The notes below the pieces were generated by a model. The model had not been told where the DNA came from and ran no database searches. It saw nothing but the letters and a program-made list of their open reading frames with translations. Below are positions 1-11,316 of a stretch of DNA of 64,000 nt, one piece after another (the stretch's first letter is position 1; each line of letters begins with the position of its first letter). The position numbers and the translations under genes are program-made. The stretch is from positions 10,100,349-10,164,348 of the forward strand of contig CAIIXF020000010.1 in assembly GCA_903813345.2 (NCBI GenBank). Reading direction: 5' to 3'. This DNA comes from Owenia fusiformis (lineage: Eukaryota; Annelida; Polychaeta; Sabellida; Oweniidae).

Positions 1-471
1 ATCTAAGGTATATGATGTTTTATGAGCAATCATATTGGAACATTACTGATTGTCCAAAATAGAAATCTGGACGACTCGATCTCTTTAAGTATTATTTTTT
101 AGAACTGTTCAATGAAATAGGTTCTACACATTTGACCTTAAATGATACACAAATCTTTGAATCCACAACCCATCAATCTTTTTTAACTATTCTGGGGGCC
201 ATTAACAGAAACTTTGTAAAGTTAAGAATTCGTAAAATCCAATGTTCTCTTACTGTGACGTCAATGTATCCAACAATTGATTTACAAATTCATAACTACA
301 AAATTTCTGTTAATGACCCCCTGATCTCAGGAATTATTATGATAAGATATGCGACAATTCTAACAAATGGTTTCCCAGGTTTGACAAGGATGTTAACAAT
401 ATAGCACCCAATGTGCAAAATTAAAAATTGAAAGTTTATACAGTCAATGTTTGTTCCTTATTTGATATAAA

Positions 472-479
472 TATAAAAG
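472..479 (+). promoter_or_regulatory. TATA box of the Toll-like receptor gene
   Basis: TATAAAAG at 472-479. Transcription would be expected to start about 25-32 bp downstream, near 500-510. That places the upstream in-frame ATG at 497 outside the transcript and favours a later start (527, 533 or 554). The rest of 1-471 shows no gene. Confidence 0.5.
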
Positions 480-553
480 GTATATTTTAAGTGAGAATGC
501 ATTTGTTAAGTCGACACTCACCAGTCATGTTCATGTACATTCTCAAAGGCAAA

Positions 554-2998
554 ATGAAGTTGGAAAAAATACCTTTGATACTCATGATCATTATTTCGGC
601 AAATGTCACTGTGTGTATAAATGGACACACTGAAAGAGCTAAGCAATGCCAAGAAAGCAGTTGTGAACCAAGGAGCCATAAGGACTGCACGTTACAATGT
701 GTTCGGATGAATCTAACTGATGGACTGCCAAAGATAAACCCACTTGTTAAAGTCCTGAAGATTCGTGATTCTCTAATGCCAACTATCAAGAGCTACCGTT
801 ATGGAACCTTGGATGCATTAGACAAAATCTACATCATTGCTTCAAATGTAACATATGTGAACAATGACGCTTTTGATAGAATGCCAAACATCAGAGTTTT
901 ACACATCGAGCGTAACAACATTCCTACTGTATTAAATGCTGGATTTAACTTAGAGCATCTTAGTGAACTAAGCCTGATGGATAATAACATCAGTAAAATC
1001 AAATTTACTTTGACAAAATCAGATAAAGACAAAATCGAAATTCGCCTTTCTCATAACCCCATTAAGAACATACCCTTCAAACTATTCAGTGGATTCAAAG
1101 GTATCAAGACTGTGTCTTTATATCTGAGGGACATAGGCATAACACAGTTGGATAATAACACATTTGATGGAATAAATGTACTGCATACATTGAATATCAG
1201 TGACAATTTTCTGGGACGAAATGGTTTTCATAATATCGCAAACAGTGTTCAGGGAAAAATGGTAAAATCTCTTCAGGCAGTAAACTGTTCAATGAAGTCA
1301 TTGAAGAGAGAAAGTTTTAAAAAAGTATGTCATGTAGAACAACTTGATCTCAGTCACAACCTCTGGGAGACATGGCCAGTACATTCCCTTTCATATCTGA
1401 AAAACCTGAGCTCATTAAAGATTAACAACTGTCCAAGTTTTGCTTTTTTCAAAGCAAGCAATGAAATAAGAAACGTGAAATATTTATCTCTTCATTCAAA
1501 TGCACTTCTGCAATCAGAAACAATTGGTACGATTTTTAACAAATCACAAAAGCTGGAATATTTGAACATAAGTGACAATCATTTTCAGGATAGAGTGAAA
1601 CGAATCAGTACATTGAAATCTTTGAAAGTGTTTGATATGTCAAACAATCATTACCCATTAATCAAAGAGCGAGTTTATTACTTTGAGTCAATGCCAAATC
1701 TTAGAACTTTCAATATGCGTAATGTCTATTCCAAATACCAGGAGGACGAGGGGGACTTTGATTTAGGAGTTGTCGCCTTGACAAACATGACATATCTACA
1801 GAACCTTGATTTAAGCCATAATTCAGCAGTTCTACGGGAAGAATATATTCGATCAAGTTATTCTGGTTTAACAAGTCTCACAAAGGTTGATTTGTCCTAC
1901 AATACATTACAGGACTGCTATAGTGCAATGATGATACTATTCAAATTTTTTAAATCTGTTAAAATTTTGAACTTATCAGGAAATAGCCTACCTGACATGC
2001 AATTTGAATTATTATTCGAATCCATGACAAATTTGACTGACCTACATTTGGAAAGAAATCGACTGACATATTTTTCGAAGAAATATCTTAAAAAAAACCT
2101 GAAGATGGAGAGACTATACCTTCAAAGTAATTCCATAAGGTGGATCGATGGATCAGCTTTTGTGTACTTACAAAATCTGAGATTTTTGAACATTACATAT
2201 AACACATTCCTTTGTGATTGTGATCTAAGGGGGTTCAGGGATTGGTTGAAGCTCAGCAAAAAGGGATTAGTAAGTGGTCGTGATCAAACATGTGTGAGAC
2301 CTTCAGCAATGAAAATATATAAGATAACCTCATTTGAAATGCCATGGATAAAATGTGATGACATGTGGATTATCCTCATAGTCATAATTGTTACAATTTG
2401 TGTGATTCTTGGGATTTTACTGGCATATTTCCGCTGGGATATCAAATACTGGTGGATGTTGGGTAGATCCAGACGACGTCGTCGTAATGGATACACAGCG
2501 ATAAATGGGGATATGGGAGGAAGGTACCCATTCGATGGATTTGTATCATATAACAGCGAAAGTCAGGATTGGGTTGTCGACCACATGTTACCAAATATGG
2601 AACGATCTCCAGATGAAGTGAATTTCAAAATATGTTTTGATGGACGCGACTTCATTCCTGGAAAATACATTGCAGATAATATTGTAGATTCCATACACCA
2701 AAGTCGCAAGCTGATTTTCGTCATAACGGAAAAATTCATCAAGAGCCAGTGGTGTGGTTTTGAATTAGAAATGGCCAACTTGAGACAATTTGATGAAAAA
2801 AGAAACCTTGTCGTGCTCATATTCCTCGAAGCCATTCCAAAAAAGAAACTACCACGTAAAATCCGGCTTCTAATGAAACACATGACATATATAGAATGGG
2901 ACAAAGAGAATGCACGTGCCCAGAAATTGTTCTGGAAAAAGCTAAAGTTGTGTATGATGGATGAGCCAGCCGATCTGCTATTTGGACAAAATCCATGA
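554..2998 (+). CDS. Toll-like receptor, single exon (LRR-TM-TIR)
   Basis: A type I innate immune receptor of about 814 residues. I chose the ATG at 554 because it opens a typical signal peptide (MKLEKIPLILMIIISANVTV) and lies downstream of the likely TATA-driven start site. The same frame is open upstream, with ATGs at 497, 527 and 533. The ectodomain has many LRRs (for example LDLSHN, LNISDN, LDLSHNSA, LNLSGN) and one LRRCT with the cysteine pattern LCDCDL...C...C near residues 549-602. The membrane segment is about 603-627 (WIILIVIIVTICVILGILLA). It is followed by a basic run (SRRRRRN) and a TIR domain from about 658: box 1 FDGFVSYN, box 2 RDFIPG, box 3 region LFWKKL. A single LRRCT makes it the single-cysteine-cluster type. 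It has no introns and is complete to the stop. It may lie within an intron of NBAS on the opposite strand. The ligand is unknown. Confidence 0.93.
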   Translation: MKLEKIPLILMIIISANVTVCINGHTERAKQCQESSCEPRSHKDCTLQCVRMNLTDGLPKINPLVKVLKIRDSLMPTIKSYRYGTLDALDKIYIIASNVTYVNNDAFDRMPNIRVLHIERNNIPTVLNAGFNLEHLSELSLMDNNISKIKFTLTKSDKDKIEIRLSHNPIKNIPFKLFSGFKGIKTVSLYLRDIGITQLDNNTFDGINVLHTLNISDNFLGRNGFHNIANSVQGKMVKSLQAVNCSMKSLKRESFKKVCHVEQLDLSHNLWETWPVHSLSYLKNLSSLKINNCPSFAFFKASNEIRNVKYLSLHSNALLQSETIGTIFNKSQKLEYLNISDNHFQDRVKRISTLKSLKVFDMSNNHYPLIKERVYYFESMPNLRTFNMRNVYSKYQEDEGDFDLGVVALTNMTYLQNLDLSHNSAVLREEYIRSSYSGLTSLTKVDLSYNTLQDCYSAMMILFKFFKSVKILNLSGNSLPDMQFELLFESMTNLTDLHLERNRLTYFSKKYLKKNLKMERLYLQSNSIRWIDGSAFVYLQNLRFLNITYNTFLCDCDLRGFRDWLKLSKKGLVSGRDQTCVRPSAMKIYKITSFEMPWIKCDDMWIILIVIIVTICVILGILLAYFRWDIKYWWMLGRSRRRRRNGYTAINGDMGGRYPFDGFVSYNSESQDWVVDHMLPNMERSPDEVNFKICFDGRDFIPGKYIADNIVDSIHQSRKLIFVITEKFIKSQWCGFELEMANLRQFDEKRNLVVLIFLEAIPKKKLPRKIRLLMKHMTYIEWDKENARAQKLFWKKLKLCMMDEPADLLFGQNP

Positions 2999-3660
2999 AT
3001 TAAAATGAACAAACAGCCTCAAGGAATGGTTTAAAAGGAACTGAATGTAAATATATGCTTGATGTAATTATTAAAAGGTAACTCATACATGTAAACTACA
3101 TACAAACTTGAACACTGTACATATAAAAACTCATATGCCATCTCATATGTTGGAGAGACTGACATTCTTAAGAGTTAATGTATATAAGTACTGATAATCA
3201 ATTACTATGTGTACTATATTATACTTTTGTGTGAAACACATTGTTTGATAAAGGATGGACACTTTGTCATAGACATAATGTAAACTGAGTTATGCTCTAA
3301 ATATCTTTGATATTGACACTTTATTTTGGTTATCGACGTAAATATTGGATTTTGTCCACATCATTTGAGACTTTATCTTGTATGAATTCTAGAATCAACA
3401 ACTATTTTTGATGTTACTAGTATTGGTTAACAATTTTAAATTTATTCCTCAACATGTATTATTACCATCGGGACTGCTGGGACTGTTCTAGGAGTATTAG
3501 TGCTATTATTTTGCTATATTGACTTGAGCAATATGTGAAGTCATAGTGGCGGGTCAAAATGGATATTTCAGCCCGGCAATGTTCCTCAGGAAATGAGATA
3601 TCGTTCAGTGCATGTAATTTTCGTTCTTGCTATTTCAGCCCTGGACATAAACAGTGGTAA
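2999..3660. other. Region downstream of TLR, no gene seen
   Basis: AT-rich sequence with short open frames only. It probably includes the TLR 3' UTR; I see no convincing AATAAA close to the stop. Confidence 0.4.
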
Positions 3661-3727
3661 TAATACTACTAACTAGAAAAACAGCAACTCCACGGAGTAG
3701 CAAATCCCATGCCCACAGAACAAAACA

Positions 3728-5160
3728 TATAGCCCTATCGGCAAAAGTATTGTTATGTAACATTATGTAATTTATAATAAAATTACATCATCATATTATA
3801 TAGCCAACAACAAACCTACTTAGTTGTGTTTCTCTTAACTTTTGCCTATCAAAGAGCCCAAGTACCCAGAACACTACAGCTTCATAAATTAAATTTAATG
3901 CAATTAAAAGTTTTGTGAAGTGAGTGTGAGGGGGGTGAGTCGTCGGACACCAGTCATTAATTCTGACCAATCGTGTGACTTCTAGGTTTTAAACGTCAGT
4001 TATCTGATACCATCTTCATTCGTTACATTTATTTGTGAATACAAACAGCATCGAAGATATTCTTCTTGCAGGACATTACATTATATTTGTATTCTCTATA
4101 CAATATTTATTAAACTTTTTATTACACATTTAAATTTCAAGCCACCCATTCCCCTCCACCACCCTTGGTTGTTAGCCCTATCGGCAAAAGTATTGTTATG
4201 TAACATTATGTAATTTATAATAAAATTACGTCATCATATTATATAGCCAACAACAAACCTACTTAGTTGTGTTTCTCTTAACTTTTGCCTATCAAAGAGG
4301 CCAAGTACCCAGAACACTACAGCTTCATAAAACATATTATGCTTATTATAGCTAGTGTAAATGTTGGAATGTTTGTGCACTTTGTGATAGAAGCATAAAA
4401 TTTGGCACAAAGTTAGTTTATACCATTGTGAACTAGGCATCATCATATAAAATTTGAACCAAATCCTTTCACTGGTATATGAGTTATCAAAGATTACGTT
4501 TTTTACGAAAATCGGCCACCATCTTGAAATTCAGCTGCCATATGAAAAATTATTTCTTGAACAGAGCTACTGTGTTCCTAGGCATAATCATATAAAATTT
4601 CAAACAAATCTGTTCACTGGTATTTGAGTTATCAAAGATTACGTTTTTACGAAAAATTGCCGCCATTTTGAAAATAAGCGGCCATCTTGAAAATTTTTGT
4701 CGAACATAGCTACTGTGTCCCTAAGCATCATCATATAAAATTTGAACCAAATCCGTTCACTGGTATTTGAGTTATCAAAGATTACATATTTTTACGAAAA
4801 ATGGCCGCCATTTTAAAATTAAGCGGCCATCTTGAAAATCTCTTTTTGTGCTAAACTCCTTTGTCCCTAGGCATCAGCATACAAAATTTGAGCCAAATCC
4901 GTCAACTTGTATTTGAGTTATCAACGATTACATTTTTTAAGAAAAATGGCGGCAATTTTGAATTTAGCGGCCATATTGAAAATTTCTTCTCGAGCAGAGG
5001 TCCTACACTCATAAGGCATAAGCCTATAAAATTTGAACCAAATCTGTCAACCGGTATTGGAGTTATCGCCTGGACACACGGACGGATGGACAGACGGACG
5101 GTACAACAGACGGATGGACGGCTTCTCTATTTCCCCCTCGAACTTCGTTCGGTGGGATAA
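3728..5160 (+). mobile_element. Tandem-core repeat element with ACGG-type tail
   Basis: A segment of about 160 bp starting GCCCTATCGGCAAAAG occurs at about 3731-3890 and again, nearly identical, at about 4173-4330. The second copy leads into about five degenerate units of roughly 140 bp, each with ATAAAATTTGAACCAAATC, GAGTTATCAAAGATTAC and GGCCGCCAT. The array ends in a GGACGGATGGAC-like microsatellite (about 5075-5125) and then TTCGTTCGGTGGGATAATAA. This architecture, core tandem repeats followed by a tetranucleotide run, resembles the pearl/CvA elements of bivalves (non-autonomous Helentron-like). The open frame crossing the array is repeat-derived. Confidence 0.65.
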
Positions 5161-5677
5161 TAACGTACTATTGTAATGACTTCAGTATGAATGAAATGTC
5201 CCATGGTGTTGAATGGTGCTGGAGGGGAGGGGGAATTGGACACTGTTTCTTTTCACATTGGATTGTGATTTTGGGATAATTGGGGTTTAATTGCTTTATG
5301 ACAGGTGTACTCTTAAGACTTTTTCTTTTTTTGCTGTGTTCTGTTGGGGTCTGAGCTTATATCCTTTCTTCTGTCAAAATACAATCTAATGTCATGAATA
5401 TTTCATAAATACTACGATTGTGAATGTAATACTTTGAATAGGATGGATGTTTTTATGACAATACTTTTAGAAGATGGATAGTGAAACTCCTTAAGGCTTG
5501 TAAAAAAAGAAAATATGTTTTCTCATATTGGCAATTTTTTCTCCATCCATCCCTCATTTTGAATCTTCGATACAATAATATCACAAATGTTAGTTAAAAG
5601 CAATATATTTTTGACTTACTTTCAACAGGTCCTAAAAACCTCAACAACTCAAAAAACTAGAAAAATATTACATGTAC

Positions 5678-8600
5678 CTGAGCAAGGGCTAGTAGATAAG
5701 ATAGTCCAAGGGCTGTATCTTCACACAAGGTACTCTCCCCTAGCTGGAGGAACACTGCAATCAAACATAATGGATTAGAATGCATCAGGATTTAGGATTT
5801 AAGGTATCAACACTTAAGGGTGGTCAGTGTATTAAAGGGCCTAGAGAAACTATGATGTATTTATGAGCCTACAAGAGAACCGATTATGTACTTATGGGCC
5901 TATTAAAGTCCTAATGATGTATTTATGGGCCAACCAGAGAACCTATAGCATGACTAATCTTTGTAAAGTTTTCTTTTGTCTGCTAAACTATAGAGAACAA
6001 CAATGTAATACCATTGTCTGTCTGTTCGAAGGATCCACCTTCTGTGAGAGTTTCTTCAAGCTTGGCAAGACAAACTAATGACTCATTCAACTTCTGCCCT
6101 CGGTCAACATCTGACATAGTGTAGTTACAGTAAGAGAGGGCATCCTGGAATGTAAAAGAAATAGTAAAATTGACCATGTTAATTTTTTCTGTTTTTAAGT
6201 ATCAGTCTCATTTGATATATTTTGGCTTTCTCAGTTGACCACAATAAGTGAGTGTTTGTGACTTCGAGGGTTCATATTTATTTGTGTTTCTAAATATTTC
6301 TTTTCATTATAAAAATGCAAATACTGCTCAAATGAAATTTTTACAAATATTACCACAAAACAGGCTTTTTGCTTGTTTATTTGTGAAATTGTAAGTAATT
6401 GTGAGAGAAATCATAATCAATACAATATATCACATGGACATGTATTTGATAAAAAAAAAACTCATCTCGTGAAATAGTACAGTATATTAACTCCTTCATG
6501 ACTGAAAATTTTGGGGAAAATGGAAAGAAATGAAAAACTGAAATGTAAATGAATCTAGAAGCAAGAAAAGGAAGCAACACCCAATAAGTTATATGTCATT
6601 TTGAAGGGCTATACCCATACTTTATGTTTTTTGAAAAAAATATGAATATGCAAATGAGATAGTGTCATTGTGATGTCATAATTCAAGATGGCGCAGTTGG
6701 ATTTTTTTTAAAATGGAATTATTTTAGCATTTAATTTTTTATTGAGACTTCAATTTAAAAATCTTAAAACACAGAATTATAAATCTTGTTATGCTGATTT
6801 CAGTGGTATTTGTACTATGACATAACTCCTACAAATAAATTTTTTAGAGCTTTGAGACTGCAAATTCTCGGAAAATCCCTATGGCGATTTAACATGGGAT
6901 TTTATCGTTTTCGATACTTTTTCGCGACATGTCAGATTCAAGTGCCTCTAACTTTGCACAGAGTCATCAGATTCAAACAATCTTTTTTTTAAAATGTTCC
7001 TACTGGTCCATTCTTTTAGAAAATGCATTATTCTTGCAGTTTTATTGAAATAAGGCCCCTGGAGACCCCTTAGAATAGCAAGAAACAAAATCGATCATAT
7101 ATGATCGATTTTGTTCTAAGGGGTCTCCAAGGGACCCCTGATGATAAAAATGCATGATTTATCAATTTATTTAATCCTAAAGTCTGTACAAACATTTTAA
7201 AAAAAAGTTCATGACTTTTCGTTAAGTATTTACAAAGTTACAGTGATCCGAAGCTGGTGAGCGCGCGAAAAATTGCGAAAACGATAAAATCCCATGTTAA
7301 ATCGCCATAGGGATTTTCCGAGAATTTGCAGTCTCGAAGCTCTAAAAAATTTATTTGTAGGAGTTATGTCATGGTATAAATACCACTGAAATCAGCATAA
7401 GAAGATCTATAATTCTGCATTTCCAGATTTTAAAATTGAAGTCTCAATAAAAAATTAAATGCTAAAATAATTATATTTTGAAAAAAATCCAACTGCGCCA
7501 TCTTGAATTATGACGTCACAATGACACTATCTCATTTGCATATTCACATTTTTTTCAAAAAACATAAAGTATGGGTATAGCCCTTCAAAATGACATAAAA
7601 CTTATTGGGTGTTGCTTCCTTTTCTTGCTTCTAGATTCATTTACATTTCAGTTCTTCATTTCTTTCCATTTTCCCCAAAATTGTCAGTCATGAAGGAGTT
7701 AAACATGAGTTAAAGTTTCAACTAACCTCATTTATAAAATTATCATCTATAATGCTGCTATAGAATGGGTGACACCCCTGCTTTACCATTGGGTTATTTT
7801 TGGCGTTCTTGTTGCCAGGTTTGGAAGATTTCCACTTTTCAGGGTGGAAAATATTCAACGTATCTTTCCATACTTTACTGTCTTTTACTGGAATAGAAAT
7901 CAAAAATACATCAATAGATACTGGCAATGGTAATATACCAATCTTTTACTATTAAAAATGTTTAACATTTGACCACTGAAATTCATGGCCAAGTTATTCA
8001 CAATTTAAATACTTTCCTTATTCAGTATAAGGAAAGTACTGAAGAAAATCACTCCCGATTTTCACATAAAGCTTTAGCTCCCAGGATTGATTTTTGAACC
8101 CAATGAATCTGTGACGACTTACTAGATGTTAATGCCGCTTTTGTCCCTGATGTAGATGTTAGTATGTCCTTGGTTTGTTGTAGCACCCATTTTAGAGGAA
8201 ACCCTTTCTTGTCTTCAATGTCTCCATCTTTAGGTGAGCTTTCTTTGGAGGAACCTTCATTGGGAGTTCCATCTCTGGAAAGTCCCTCTATTGATGTGTG
8301 ATCTGAAGGGGAATCCCCTTTAGTGTTTCTTGGGGTGTTTGGCTTGGGGCCAATTGGCGAACTGGATTTTTGAACAGTTTCCCATAATATCTGAAGAGAA
8401 AGAATTTTGGAAATAGCTGATATGACATCATATTTATTATCCTTTTAGTCAGGCCTATATGCAAAACAAAACTTAAAAATTATTTCATGAAAAATCAATA
8501 AAAATATAAAAATTAGGACCCTATATATTCTTTCCAATTCCATACATTTTGTAACATAGAAATGATAAAAGATAATGATAAAATACCTGGCAATCAAGCA

Positions 8601-11316
8601 GATGTTTTGCATGTAAGATTGGTTCTATCATGTCAGAGCTACAGTGAGTTACAGCAAAGAACAACATATCAGCCCTGCAAAATAAGTATTTTTAGCAAAT
8701 TATGTACATGTACAATGAAAATGTGAAGTAGAACACCTCATGAAGTGGAACACCTCTGTGAGTGGAACACTTTTTATAGTCCCAAGACCAACTGACCAAC
8801 TGATAAATGTGACCCAAGGGCTACACAGAGTGATGATCCACATTACTCTATTACTACTCTAATCTGTACCATGATGGTTATTAGAAGTTGGCTCATTCGG
8901 TACCAAAATGGTTATTAGATGTTGGCCCACTCTGTACCATGATGCTTATTAGAAGTTGGCCCACTCTGTACAATGATGGTTATTAGAAATTGGCCCACAC
9001 TTTACCATGATGGTTATTAGAAGTTGGCTCACTCTGTAACATGATGATTATTAGAAATTGGCTCACTCTGTACCATGATGGTTATTAGAAGTTGGCTCAC
9101 TCTGTACCATGATGGTTATTAGAAATTGGCCCACGCTTTACCATGATGGTTATTAGAAGTTGGCCCACTGTGTACACAGGGCGTAGTTACTCTGAATACT
9201 TTGCTCAATGAAACTGAGAGTGCATATCATGGGAAAAAAGTCCATAAAATTTAGTGGAAATAAGTTTAAGTTGTACTTTTAAAAATATGTTGCTAGAAAC
9301 AGGCAATTGTTCTAATTAGTGTCAGAAATGAGCAAAATTTTTGTTTTGAAAACTCTGTGGCATGTGTGATTTTACAAGTCTGCAAAATAATTCCTATTCC
9401 ACCCAAGCACAAACAGAAATTTTGAAAAAGCAATTTAGTAATATTATTCAAGTTTTACTATTTATATGCAGCTGCAGGATTGATTCGAAAAATAGTGAAC
9501 AATTACTTGGCTCGAATGTCTTTGAAGTCATCAGTCTCAGCTAGGGCCTTGCACTCCTCCCATATTGGAGCAAATCCATCTTGCATTAGCATTACACATG
9601 TATCATATGCAGTTTTATAGTCCTTGTCCTACAACATACAGTTTAGCATTACACATGTATCATATGCAGTTTTATAGTCCGTGTCCTACAACATACAGTT
9701 TAGCATTGCACATGTATCATATGCAGTTTTATAATCCGTGTCCTACAACATACAGTTTAGCATTACACATGTATCATATGCAGTTTTATAGTCCTTGTCC
9801 TACAACTTAGAGATTAGATTGTTTTAGTTGATTGTTTATTAAAGCACCAAAATACCATTGTAATTACAGACAATAATAAAAAGTGGATATCAGTGTTACA
9901 ATGGTAATCATGTACATTTTACACCTGGTGTTAAATATGCATTTACCACTTTAACAGCCACCAAAAGGTAGTATCCAGGATTTAAACTGAAAAAACTAGA
10001 TACATGCTAACTTCAATTTTTGAAACAAGGGATTAACATGCAAAATGTTACCACCTGCCATTTGTTACAAACACCATACGCCAATTGTTGAAAACCATCC
10101 ACAAAAAAACTGGAGAGTATAACATGTCACCATTTGTATTGGTGACATAACAACCATTTATGGCATATTCCTTAGTACCTTACCCATTCTGACAACATAT
10201 AATGTCAATATGGCAATGGCAATTGGTGGCCTAAATGTATTACCTTGGATCATAGGCATTCAATATCTATTGAAAGCCCATGCTTGGATAACGTTTACAG
10301 TGCAAAAATCAAATGATACATTATTGCACCAATCATCCTGATTAAAATCTACTAGCCAAAATTAAAGCATGAAAATGATATAAGTTAATGTACATGTACT
10401 TACGTCTAATGCAGCTCTAGCAATCAGCTTCAACACGCTACCCTCAGATTTCTTTTTCTCCCCACCAACTCGCAGCAGATGAGACAACTTCAGGAGCTAG
10501 AGCACAAAAATGTACCAACTGATGATAAACAAATTAAACACTTGCAGTGGGAGACTGGGAAAAATACAGCCTGATTCAAGTTCATGTTTTACAATAAAGG
10601 ATCTGTCTTATCAGTTGTGAAAGAATAAAGTTAATTTCGCTCGTTGGAGGGAGTAGATTTTGCTAGTCAAGAATGTTGATTTTTAAGTGAAATTCAAGTG
10701 AATGCAAATCAACCAAATACACAAGCCTGTTTACAGCCATGCACCTGAGTATATGTATACGGTATCTAACAGTGACTAAGTACAGGTATGTTCCTTACAT
10801 TGACAGAACATATGCATTGTACAGTATATATTACCTTGTGGGATTTTTTATATGCCCTAGGCCTCTTGTCAATAGACTGCTGAACCAGCTCTATTCTCTT
10901 CTTATTCAAACGTACTGTAACAAATGTATGAGCATATCATTTTCATTTGAAGAATGCATATCATTAGATTTTGAAAAATTTTAATTAATAACATAGATTT
11001 AACTACCTGTCACAACCTGCCATTTGTTATGGATGTAAAATGCCTAAGACCTAATGTCAAACACCATCCACAAAAAAGTTGAAAACCAAAACAAAATGTC
11101 ATCGCTTCTGGTGGTGTCATAAAAAAACTTCAATCTGTGGCCTCAGAATCCACCCCCCTACCTGCCCAAATCAAACTTCTAAACATAATTTTGCATAACT
11201 CACCTTGCAGGGGTAGAATTGTGACTCCAAAGTCATCAAGAAGAGACAAGGATGCTATTAAATCATATTCTGCTTGGATTGTTGCTGATGTGCCCTTTAT
11301 TAGTTGCAGACTTGCT
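5678..11316 (-). CDS. NBAS: NBAS exons 28-36: middle region to edge of visible gene
   Basis: Residues 1173-1551. Exon 28 has LLDDFGVTILPLQ. Exon 29 is VRLNKKRIELVQ. Exon 30 has LLKLSHLLRVGGE. Exon 31 begins DKDYKTAYDTC, and its acceptor is tandemly amplified. Exon 33 is an 89-codon Ser/Pro-rich low-complexity insert ahead of the solenoid continuation. Exon 34 has KQGCHPFYSSIIDDNF and exon 36 has FLQLGES and LSYLLALAQ. The next exon (vertebrate VLDANRCF) is not found between 5678 and 1. The intron therefore spans the remaining 5.6 kb, or the gene is interrupted here. Confidence 0.88.

Noticed and set aside
487-3012. Antisense frames across the TLR (100 and 149 codons)
   Set aside because: Shadows of the 835-codon sense frame, which carries all domain motifs.
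8870-9175. CRISPR-like regular repeats
   Set aside because: Units are contiguous without unique spacers and the genome is clearly eukaryotic; it is a minisatellite.
9565-9810. 81-codon plus-strand open frame with a 19-residue repeat (LALHMYHMQFYSPCPTTYS)
   Set aside because: It is the antisense of the 57-bp acceptor minisatellite; the protein periodicity simply reflects the DNA unit.
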